Source of the DNA: Serratia bockelmannii
GTDB lineage: Bacteria > Pseudomonadota > Gammaproteobacteria > Enterobacterales > Enterobacteriaceae
Length of the DNA: 64,000 nt
Direction: 5' to 3'
NCBI RefSeq assembly: GCF_008011855.1
Contig: NZ_VOUX01000003.1
Location: 434,001 to 498,000 of the forward strand
Translations under genes and position numbers: made by a program
Notes under the pieces: generated by a model
Seen by the model: only the letters and a program-made list of their open reading frames with translations
Database searches by the model: none
What the model was told of the DNA's origin: nothing
Shown: one piece after another, positions 42,000 to 49,126 of the stretch
Layout of the letters: each line of letters opens with the position of its first letter
Numbering within the stretch: position 1 is the stretch's first letter

Positions 42000-42640
42000 G
42001 CTTTCTCTCCCCGCGCGGTGAGGACGAAGAGGTCCAAATGGCCTTCTTCTGTTGGGCTCACGGCGTTGATCGGCGTGGCGTTGTGCCACAGTTTGCTGTC
42101 CGCCAGCAGCACGGCTTCGCCGTCCGCCAGCGCTTTTTTAAAGAAGGGATCGTGGTGACTGTCGTCATACAGCATGATTTCACCGCCGACGATGTTGTGC
42201 CGGTGAATGGCGATCATCGCGATGTGGTCGAAACCATCCTGGTGAATGCCTTCCGGCGCCACCTGGGTGTCTTTCTCGATGGCGACCACGCGCATCTGGT
42301 GGATCTCTATCTCGGCGCCTTCCGGCAGTTCGTTGCTTTCTGCAAACAGGTTGCACATCTCTGCCATGCCGGCGCTCTGCAACACGGCGCTGTCGATAGG
42401 TTCGAAGCGGCGCACCACGTTGCCCTGAAAGTGGTTGATCTGATCCGACTGCATGAAAGTGCGCGGCCCCACTTCGGCGACGTTGGGGTTGAGGTATTTG
42501 ACGACCGAGTAACGGCGCAGGCGATATTTTCCGTCGGCGTGTTGCGTGTGGGGCAAGGAGGAGAACGATGGCATCAGCTGTTGGGTGGCTTGCGGGCTTA
42601 GTACAGTCATACTTATTACGTTTTCGTGTTTCTGTAACAT
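41996..42640 (-). CDS. 2-oxoglutarate/Fe(II)-dependent dioxygenase (amino-acid hydroxylase family)
   Basis: A 214-residue protein of the 2OG-Fe dioxygenase family that contains free L-isoleucine hydroxylases (IDO of Bacillus, HilA/HilB of Pantoea). The iron ligands are visible as H133-x-D135 (EGIHQDG) and H186 (LWHNATP), with R210 as probable 2-oxoglutarate contact (VLTARG). The ATG at 42640 is preceded by AGAGGTG; earlier in-frame sequence has no ribosome-binding site. With the overlapping PLP-enzyme gene it forms a two-gene operon that could hydroxylate and then process an amino acid. The substrate is unknown. Confidence 0.87.
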   Translation of the reverse strand: MLQKHENVISMTVLSPQATQQLMPSFSSLPHTQHADGKYRLRRYSVVKYLNPNVAEVGPRTFMQSDQINHFQGNVVRRFEPIDSAVLQSAGMAEMCNLFAESNELPEGAEIEIHQMRVVAIEKDTQVAPEGIHQDGFDHIAMIAIHRHNIVGGEIMLYDDSHHDPFFKKALADGEAVLLADSKLWHNATPINAVSPTEEGHLDLFVLTARGEKA

Positions 42641-42999
42641 AATCACCTCTAATAATAATAATTTCTGATGTTGTAGGGGGTAATTCGATTGAATTGTAGA
42701 CGACTCTATAACCAACGCAATTTGGCGGTGGCGCGGTGTGACGGCGGTCGTAAAGTGGGGTGAACAGTAGAGAGGATGAGCGAAAGGGAATGCCGGTATG
42801 AAGCGGGTCATTCAGCAAAATAAGCGCTAACGGGGGGAGAATTCATGCGCAAGCATAACGTGACCAAGGTTACGCTTTCAGGGATAACTCTCATGAATAT
42901 GAGGTGCTTTACTATAATTCCGGGACAGAGTGACCGCAGTGGCATTGCCTGGTTGTTGAAAGAACAATCTTCAATTCCCCCTGAATAAGGACTCCGATC
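42641..42999. other. Intergenic region between divergent dioxygenase and secreted-protein genes
   Basis: The 359 bases carry the promoters of both sides. A perfect TATAAT is present at 42913-42918, about 80 bp before the secreted-protein gene, without a good -35. No gene was recognised. Confidence 0.5.
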
Positions 43000-43476
43000 A
43001 TGCAGCATGTCAGAAAATTCGTCATTTCCTGCCTGTTTGCGTCGATAATGTTCCCCGGCATGGCCTTCGCGGAAGATCCCCCCGTGACACCGTTGGCTAC
43101 CGGGATCGTCAGCAGCGGCGTAGCCGAAGCGCAAGTGACCGAGGCCGTGCGCCACGGTGAAATCCTGACCATCAAAGTGCGTTTCAAAGGGTTGAAAGAC
43201 AACCTTAATGGGCAAGGCTTGTATAGCAGTCTGGATAAAAGCAGCCTTGAGAAATCCTTCTATATTCTGGTGGGTAATAAAAAATACCTGCTGCTTACCG
43301 ATAGCAATAATGTCCCACTGGCCTCTCCCAGCGTGTCATTCAGCTCAAGTTCAGGCATTCCCTATGTCGCCACCTGGTTTGGCAGCTTCCCTGCGCCTCC
43401 ACCTGATGTGAAAGAGGTGTACCTGACGATCGCCAACGTCGAGCCGCTCGGGCCGATAGCCATTACGGATCGTTGA
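43000..43476 (+). CDS. Secreted protein of unknown function
   Basis: A 158-residue protein with a clear Sec signal peptide (cleavage after AFA, about residue 24). The mature 134 residues look beta-rich (alternating VTEAVRHGEILTIKVRF, FYILVGNKKYLLL, VYLTIANV) and contain no cysteine. I do not recognise a family. It has an AAGGAC ribosome-binding site and lies 3 bases before an OmpA-domain gene, so the pair probably works together at the outer membrane or in the periplasm. Confidence 0.8.
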   Translation: MQHVRKFVISCLFASIMFPGMAFAEDPPVTPLATGIVSSGVAEAQVTEAVRHGEILTIKVRFKGLKDNLNGQGLYSSLDKSSLEKSFYILVGNKKYLLLTDSNNVPLASPSVSFSSSSGIPYVATWFGSFPAPPPDVKEVYLTIANVEPLGPIAITDR

Positions 43477-43479
43477 GCG

Positions 43480-44088
43480 ATGAACGGCCTCAGGAAAGCC
43501 GCCTGTGTGGGTGGGATGTTAGCCTTTGGGTTGGTGTCATTGGGTTCATGGGCTGACAGCGGAGAGCCGGCATCCGTGGGGAAACCGGTGATACTCGATC
43601 TTAAGGCCACCCGGCTGGATTTGGTTGGTTTGCCTTCGGGGCTGAATGCCGGCGTCCTTGATCTGCAGAGTAAGGCAGCGGATTTGGCTAAACAATCCGC
43701 CGACATTTCCGTCAGAGACAGCAAAAATGCCGTAACGTTATCGATGCGCAGCGATGTGCTGTTCGCTTTCGACAGCGATGCGATTGCTGCTAAAGCGGAG
43801 CCTGCGCTGCAACAGGTGGCGCAATTTATCGCGGCCGAACCGGTAGGGAACGTGGTGATCGAGGGGCACACCGATGCGGTGGGCAGCGATAAATATAATC
43901 AGGATCTGTCGCTGCGACGCGCACGTGCGGTGGCTGTTTGGCTGATCGCACATGGGGTAGAAAAATCTCGTCTGAGTGAACGGGGAAAAGGGGAGGCTGA
44001 ACCGGTGGCTTCCAACGACACGCCGACGGGCCGGGCCAAGAATCGGCGGGTTGACTTCGTGTTGCCGAAAACCGCTGCCGCCGGTTAA
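43480..44088 (+). CDS. OmpA-family peptidoglycan-binding protein
   Basis: A 202-residue protein with a signal peptide (cleavage near SWA-DS, residue 26), a short linker domain of about 60 residues and a complete C-terminal OmpA domain: LFAFDSDAI, VIEGHTDAVGSDKYNQDLSLRR (in outline) with the meso-DAP-binding Asp and Arg, and RVDFVL. No beta-barrel is present and there is no lipobox. It would anchor the partner encoded just upstream to the cell wall. The AUG at 43480 has a weak ribosome-binding site and may depend on coupling. Confidence 0.87.
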   Translation: MNGLRKAACVGGMLAFGLVSLGSWADSGEPASVGKPVILDLKATRLDLVGLPSGLNAGVLDLQSKAADLAKQSADISVRDSKNAVTLSMRSDVLFAFDSDAIAAKAEPALQQVAQFIAAEPVGNVVIEGHTDAVGSDKYNQDLSLRRARAVAVWLIAHGVEKSRLSERGKGEAEPVASNDTPTGRAKNRRVDFVLPKTAAAG

Positions 44089-44261
44089 CCCCGCGTCGGT
44101 GGACGTTTCTTTTGCCAGAGCCGCTTTTAAACGGGCTCTCCTGCTGACTGCTTGTAGGGCGTGGAGCCGGTGACGTTAATGATTGATGAACATAATCGCG
44201 TCGCCAAAAGCCTGTATCCCACTTTCGGCTTTCGCTTTAGCGACCCCGACAAAATGCGGGG

Positions 44262-44600
44262 TCAGAACGTCTCGAAATACAGCTCGCGCAACAGCCAGGA
44301 TATTTCGTTATTGGTGCGGTTCAGGACGTCTATTCTGTGAACTCCTATCGCTTCTGCGCGCAGATCGAGCAGCAAGTTGCGAATCTGCCGGAATAACGGG
44401 GTTTGCGGGTTGGGTTTGGCCAACTGCTGTCCACACAGTTTGATACCGGCGTCGCAGCCGGTGGCGATGTCCGTCAGGCAGCACGGGCAGGTGGTTTTTT
44501 GGCGCGCCATATTGCGGCATTGTTGCCCGATTACCTGATTAAAATGGCGTAATTGCAGGCAGACTTCCCGCGAGTTCAACGGGTTGGAATGGGTTGTCAT
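44262..44600 (-). CDS. Hypothetical small cysteine-containing protein
   Basis: A 112-residue predicted cytoplasmic protein of no family known to me. It has a CPCC motif (about residues 38-41) and two further cysteines (about 49 and 56), a set that could bind a metal. GGGAG about 8 bases before the ATG supports expression. Base composition is less GC-rich than the neighbours. Its end overlaps a small hairpin (stem 44242-44248 with 44257-44263). The gene could be spurious, though the ribosome-binding site and length argue for it. Confidence 0.55.
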   Translation of the reverse strand: MTTHSNPLNSREVCLQLRHFNQVIGQQCRNMARQKTTCPCCLTDIATGCDAGIKLCGQQLAKPNPQTPLFRQIRNLLLDLRAEAIGVHRIDVLNRTNNEISWLLRELYFETF

Positions 44601-44710
44601 CGGTTTCAGCTCCCTTGTCTGCGCCTATATTGGCACTTACCGATGAAGATAACCACGGACAAGCCGAGGGGGTATCGCCTTGTTTTGTCTGGAAGCAACG
44701 AAAGCGATGA

Positions 44711-44728
44711 GGCCCGCGATGGCGGGCC
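44711..44728. terminator. Hairpin downstream of hdeD
   Basis: A 7-bp GC stem (44711-44717 with 44722-44728, GGCCCGC/GCGGGCC) lies 8 bp after the hdeD stop on the minus strand. The following bases are only moderately T-rich. Confidence 0.45.
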
Positions 44729-44735
44729 GGTAGAG

Positions 44736-45305
44736 TCAGGCGCGTTTAAACAGATTCGCCGCCTGGAACAGCGCAAAGGAACTGACCAGCATCTCGATGC
44801 CGACGATCGCCGTCACCAGCGTGACCGACGCCGCCGGGCCTGAACCGATCAGCATCCAGGCGATGATCAAATCGAGCACGCCGATAACGAACTGCAGCCA
44901 GTTGCCCGGCAATCCGCGGCGCATATAGCCAGCCGCCAGGCGGGCGATGCCGCCGAGCGCGAACAGCACGGCGAGGTACACTGCCAGCGCCAGAATGCCC
45001 GCCAGCGGGCTGGTGATGAACACATAGCCGATAATCAGGTAGGCCACGCCCAGCAGAATGCCGCCGATCATCGGCCAAGTATTCTGCGCTCGGTTGGCGA
45101 TCATGGCGATAATCAGCCCGGCGCCGCTCAACAGCAGCAGGACGCCGACCACGATGCTCAGCGCCGCGCCGGAGGCGAAAGGATTAACCAGGCACACTAT
45201 ACCGCCCGCCAGCAGCAGGAAGGCGATGATCAGCAGGGTGGTGCGTTGCTTTTTGAGCAGTTCTTCGCTCAGGAGGGGCAGATTATTGCGATCAAGGTTT
45301 AGCAT
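44736..45305 (-). CDS. hdeD: HdeD family acid-resistance membrane protein
   Basis: A 189-residue protein with six hydrophobic helices (about 24-42, 48-70, 78-96, 102-122, 134-150 and 158-180), the pattern of HdeD. It lacks a signal peptide and starts with a polar 20-residue tail. HdeD contributes to acid resistance at high cell density in E. coli; there it lies in the acid fitness island, whereas here it stands alone with no hdeAB or gad genes nearby. Confidence 0.85.
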   Translation of the reverse strand: MLNLDRNNLPLLSEELLKKQRTTLLIIAFLLLAGGIVCLVNPFASGAALSIVVGVLLLLSGAGLIIAMIANRAQNTWPMIGGILLGVAYLIIGYVFITSPLAGILALAVYLAVLFALGGIARLAAGYMRRGLPGNWLQFVIGVLDLIIAWMLIGSGPAASVTLVTAIVGIEMLVSSFALFQAANLFKRA

Positions 45306-45432
45306 GTTACAGCTCCATTCTCTTTGTTGCGATCCTCGGGGGCACTCTATTTTTCCGAACGCTCTATTATAGTAGTCACTTTTTAATCACTGCGGTAAAT
45401 CCGGCGTGGCGTTTATGCTTGGTAGCGGCGTG

Positions 45433-46323
45433 TTATTCGGCCAGTTCATCAACGATGAAATCAATCAGCGCCCTTACCGAAGGGGGGAGTCCTTGTCTGG
45501 AAGGGTAAAACGCGACAATCTTGTGTTGTTCCAATGTCCAGTCGTCGAGCAGCGTTTTCAGGCTGCCGTCGAGCAGTTCCTGGCGGGCTAATTTCAGCGG
45601 CAGGCAGCCAACACCGACGCCTTTTACGATCGATTCCTTGATCAGGCGAATGTCATCGCACACCATGCGCGACTCGTTGTTTATTTTGACTTCGCGATCG
45701 GCTTGTTGAAACGTCCAGGCGGCCTGAAGATGGGTCGATAACCACCCGACCGTTGGCAAACTGGAGAGATCTTCGGGCGTATTGATACTTTGGTACTGAA
45801 TAGTTGCAGAGGGGGCGACCATAAATGCGGTGGGCACAGCGCAAATTCGACGCATCACCAAGTTGCTGTTTTTGGGTTCATCGGCGATGAGTTTTAATGA
45901 GAGGTCATACCCTTCAGAAATAATATCCACGTTGCGATTAAATATTTTCACATGCAAATTGACCTTGGGGTATTGCAGCATGAATTTCGCCAGGACTTCC
46001 GTTAGGCCAAGATCCAGGAGAATGTTTGAGCAGGTTAGTTTTATTTTTCCAGTGGGTTTTTCGCTTTTGTTAATAATGAGGCATTCCGCTTTCTCTGCGG
46101 TGCTAATCATCTGCAGGCAGTACTGATAATATTCTTTTCCTATATCGGTGACCATGAGGTTTCGCGTTGAACGCTGAATAAGTCTGACATTGAGCCTTTT
46201 TTCCAAATTGGATATTCGTCTTGATAGCGTCGATTTGGGTATACCAAACTTCTTACTGGCGGAAAGAAATCCACCGCATTCAACTACTCTGGCAAACATA
46301 ACCATCTCATTGAAATCTACCAT
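45433..46323 (-). CDS. LysR-family transcriptional regulator
   Basis: A 296-residue LysR-type regulator with an N-terminal HTH (VVECGGFLSASKKFGIPKSTLSRRISNLEKRL in outline) and a two-lobed effector domain. The HTH style (GIPKSTLSRRIS) is that of the CrgA/DsdC-like branch common beside catabolic or redox genes. It is divergent from ycaC with 165 bp between, so ycaC is the likely target. Base composition is lower in GC than the core genes, in keeping with its accessory position. Confidence 0.92.
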   Translation of the reverse strand: MVDFNEMVMFARVVECGGFLSASKKFGIPKSTLSRRISNLEKRLNVRLIQRSTRNLMVTDIGKEYYQYCLQMISTAEKAECLIINKSEKPTGKIKLTCSNILLDLGLTEVLAKFMLQYPKVNLHVKIFNRNVDIISEGYDLSLKLIADEPKNSNLVMRRICAVPTAFMVAPSATIQYQSINTPEDLSSLPTVGWLSTHLQAAWTFQQADREVKINNESRMVCDDIRLIKESIVKGVGVGCLPLKLARQELLDGSLKTLLDDWTLEQHKIVAFYPSRQGLPPSVRALIDFIVDELAE

Positions 46324-46488
46324 ATAAAGTTGACCTTCCCAGTGGTGAGATACTCATTCCCAATAATCGTTCTATTTACCCGGCTGGTTCATTGCTAGCC
46401 TGATGTCGGAGCGTTTGAAAGCATGCTACATGCTTGGAATGCATGGGGCGATCGGAATTTGATGGTTTTGATGATAAAGGAGAAGGGA

Positions 46489-47118
46489 ATGACTTTTAAA
46501 TATAACCGATTAGATAAGGCACAGGCCGCCGTGTTATTAGTCGATCATCAGACGGGGCTACTGTCCCTGGTTAGAGATCAGGATCCGGATAAATTCAAAA
46601 ATAATGTTTTGGCGCTGGCCGATCTGGCTAAATACTTCAATTTACCGACGATACTGACCACGAGTTTTGAAAACGGACCGAACGGCCCTTTGGTGCCAGA
46701 GCTAAAGCAAACGTTCCCTGACGCCCCCTATATTGCTCGTCCCGGCAATATCAATGCCTGGGATAATGAAGATTTCGTCAAGGCGGTAAAGGCCACGGGC
46801 AAGAAACAACTGATCATCGCCGGCGTGGTGACCGAGGTTTGCGTGGCGTTTCCTGCGCTCTCTGCGTTGGAAGAGGGGTATGAGGTTTTCGTCATCACCG
46901 ACGCATCCGGCACGTTCAATGCGATTACGCGCGATGCGGCTTGGGATCGCATGTCCCAGGCCGGCGCGCAGCTGATGAGTTGGTTTGGCGCGGCGTGCGA
47001 ATTGCACCGCGATTGGCGAAATGATATCGAAGGGTTGGGGAACCTGTTCTCTCAACATATCCCTGACTATCGCAATCTGATGACCAGCTTCAGTTTTCTG
47101 ACCTCAGGTAAACAGTAA
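46489..47118 (+). CDS. ycaC: Isochorismatase-family hydrolase YcaC
   Basis: A 209-residue cysteine hydrolase almost collinear with E. coli YcaC. The catalytic D19 (LLVDHQTG) and nucleophile C118 (VVTEVCVAFPAL) are present. The family cleaves amides or esters; the true YcaC substrate is unknown. The ATG at 46489 has AAAGGAGAAGG before it, and upstream in-frame codons are not part of the family. It is divergent from a LysR-type gene that probably regulates it. Confidence 0.93.
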   Translation: MTFKYNRLDKAQAAVLLVDHQTGLLSLVRDQDPDKFKNNVLALADLAKYFNLPTILTTSFENGPNGPLVPELKQTFPDAPYIARPGNINAWDNEDFVKAVKATGKKQLIIAGVVTEVCVAFPALSALEEGYEVFVITDASGTFNAITRDAAWDRMSQAGAQLMSWFGAACELHRDWRNDIEGLGNLFSQHIPDYRNLMTSFSFLTSGKQ

Positions 47119-47306
47119 CCCCGGCATCGCTGCATGATTTGGCGCCTTATGGCGCCATTTTTCCTCCCGCCGATCGTGCCGCAGCGGCCTCCGTGCCAGT
47201 TGTTTTCCGATAGTTGCCTCTTTCCCGCTTTTTGACTGACCCGGCGCAAATGTTACACTGTGCGGCTGACGCGTATCAGAACCGAAAAGACGATTGGGGA
47301 CAGGAT

Positions 47307-48056
47307 TTGAGCACAGGAAGCAAGCTGGCGAGGTGGCGCCGCATCGCGGTGTGTCTGACATTGGGGCTGTTGTTGGCTGGGTGTTCGGGTAAAAATACCT
47401 ACAACCGTGACTACGACAAACTGCCGAAGGGCAGCTACACCGGCAAGTCTTACACCGTCAAACGGGGCGATACGCTGTACTACATCGCCTGGATCACCGA
47501 CAGCGAAGTCAGCGATCTGGCCAGAATCAACAAGATACGCCCGCCTTATAGCCTGGAAGTGGGGCAAAAGCTGCGGCTGAGCGGCGGCGCGCCGACCAAA
47601 ACCGCCGCCACGCGCCGTAAAACGTCTTCCTCCGCGATCGCCAAGCAAACGCCGCCGCCGGGCGCCGCACGTTGCTGGCGCTGGCCGACCAGCGGCCGGA
47701 TCGTGCAGGCGTACTCCAATGCCGATGGCGGCAACAAGGGCATCGACATCGCCGGTAAGCGCGGCCAGCCGATCTATGCTTCCGCCAAGGGCAAAGTGGT
47801 GTACGTCGGCAACCAACTGCGCGGCTACGGCAACCTGATCATGATTAAGCACGGTGAAGACTTTATTACCGCCTACGCGCACAACGACACCACGCTGGTG
47901 CGCAACGGCCAGGATGTGAAAGCGGGGCAGAAGATTGGCACCATGGGCAGCACCGGCACCGATTCGGTGTTCCTGCATTTCCAGATCCGCTACCGCGCCA
48001 CCGCGCTCGATCCACAGCGCTATCTGCCGCCGCAGGGATCGTCGCCGTCCTGTTAA
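47307..48056 (+). CDS. actS: LytM-domain amidase activator lipoprotein ActS (YgeR)
   Basis: A 249-residue outer-membrane lipoprotein: lipobox LLLAGC with C26 as lipidation site, a LysM domain (about 50-95, YTVKRGDTLYYIAW), a linker, and a C-terminal LytM domain. The zinc-binding HxGxD of active LytM peptidases is replaced by NKGID, and HxH reads FLHF, so it is not an enzyme; E. coli ActS activates the amidase AmiC. The TTG start at 47307 gives the family length. In E. coli this gene follows glyU directly, which marks the right edge of the accessory block. Confidence 0.88.
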   Translation: MSTGSKLARWRRIAVCLTLGLLLAGCSGKNTYNRDYDKLPKGSYTGKSYTVKRGDTLYYIAWITDSEVSDLARINKIRPPYSLEVGQKLRLSGGAPTKTAATRRKTSSSAIAKQTPPPGAARCWRWPTSGRIVQAYSNADGGNKGIDIAGKRGQPIYASAKGKVVYVGNQLRGYGNLIMIKHGEDFITAYAHNDTTLVRNGQDVKAGQKIGTMGSTGTDSVFLHFQIRYRATALDPQRYLPPQGSSPSC

Positions 48057-48090
48057 CATTAATCCGGCTCCTTACGGGGCCGGATGTCAG

Positions 48091-48948
48091 CTATTTCAGT
48101 GGCAGATAAAGATCGGTCACCAGTTCATATTCCGCCACCTCGTGCACGAAGTTGTGGTAGTGGAAATAGAGCGGAAAGTCACGCAGCTCCTCGCCGCTGG
48201 CCGGCAACCACTCGCGGTACAGATAGTGGGCACTTTCCGAGAGCCCATCCAGCGAGCCGTGATGGCGCAGCACCGCGCAGCGTCCGGCCGGCAGCGTGCC
48301 GTTCACCACGCCAGAGGCGTTGTCCTCCGGGATCGGTGCAGTGACCTCGCCGCAAATGAAGAAGTGGAAGTCTTGCGCGTCGGTGGTGGCCGGATCGTGC
48401 GGTGCGATGCCGTAAGTGCGGCTGCTTCTGACCGGCGACAGGCCGCTGGTTTTGCGCCACTCGATAAAGCGTGCGGCGGTTTCGTTGACCAGCGCGGGCG
48501 GGCCGCTATGTTCGATCATCGCCACTGGCGTGGCCGGGAAATCGACAATGTCTACCTTCATGGGTTGTTTCCTTTTGTGTTTCGGCTCGGGAAAGCGCTG
48601 CTGCCAATCGATCCAGGCCGGCTGTTTGCGAAACTGGCTCGGCGTTTGGCTGAACGCCTGTTTGAAGGCGCGGCTGAAGGACTCCGGGTTTTGAAAACCG
48701 GCGTCCAGCGCGATGTCAATCACCGGCTCCAGCGGGTTATACGCCAGGCGGTAAGAGGCGCGTTTAAGCCTCATCCACTGGATATAACGCCACACCGAGA
48801 TGCCGCAATACGCGCTAAACTGGCGTTGAAAGTGAAAGCGCGAAAAATGGGCCACTTCGCTCAGCGTGTCGACGGTAAGCGCTTCGTCCAGGTGGCGGTC
48901 GATATAGTCAAAGACCTGCGCAAAGCGCTTTGCATACGTCTGGGTCAT
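48091..48948 (-). CDS. AraC-family regulator with GyrI-like effector domain
   Basis: A 285-residue protein. The N-terminal AraC DNA-binding domain (two HTHs; FSRFHFQRQFSAYCG and FQNPESFSRAFKQAF) is followed from about residue 130 by a GyrI-like small-molecule-binding domain (PATPVAMIEHSGP; GRCAVLRHHGSLDGL). This order is that of Rob/SoxS-related regulators such as the AraC-GyrI fusion group, which respond to drugs or other hydrophobic compounds. The ATG at 48948 has GGAGGAG upstream. It may regulate the exporter gene next to it, which starts 180 bp away on the other strand. Confidence 0.9.
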   Translation of the reverse strand: MTQTYAKRFAQVFDYIDRHLDEALTVDTLSEVAHFSRFHFQRQFSAYCGISVWRYIQWMRLKRASYRLAYNPLEPVIDIALDAGFQNPESFSRAFKQAFSQTPSQFRKQPAWIDWQQRFPEPKHKRKQPMKVDIVDFPATPVAMIEHSGPPALVNETAARFIEWRKTSGLSPVRSSRTYGIAPHDPATTDAQDFHFFICGEVTAPIPEDNASGVVNGTLPAGRCAVLRHHGSLDGLSESAHYLYREWLPASGEELRDFPLYFHYHNFVHEVAEYELVTDLYLPLK

Positions 48949-49126
48949 GTGATTGTCTCCTCCATGCCTGAACTTTGCCCGAGTCGCTGCTGCTTCTCCT
49001 GACGGATGATGCTGAGTTGCCACCGCAGGAAAACGGAATGGCTGAGGCGTTCGCCGCCGGCCAGGCCAAACTCATAACCCCCGCGCGGCCATGCGCCGCG
49101 AGCCCGACCGAGAAGATGAATATTAC

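Noticed and set aside
31732-47306. Direct repeat of the tRNA-Gly 3' end as an attachment site at the far edge of the accessory block
   Set aside because: I looked for the tRNA 3' sequence near 47.1-47.3 kb and elsewhere in the block and did not find it. No integrase gene is present.
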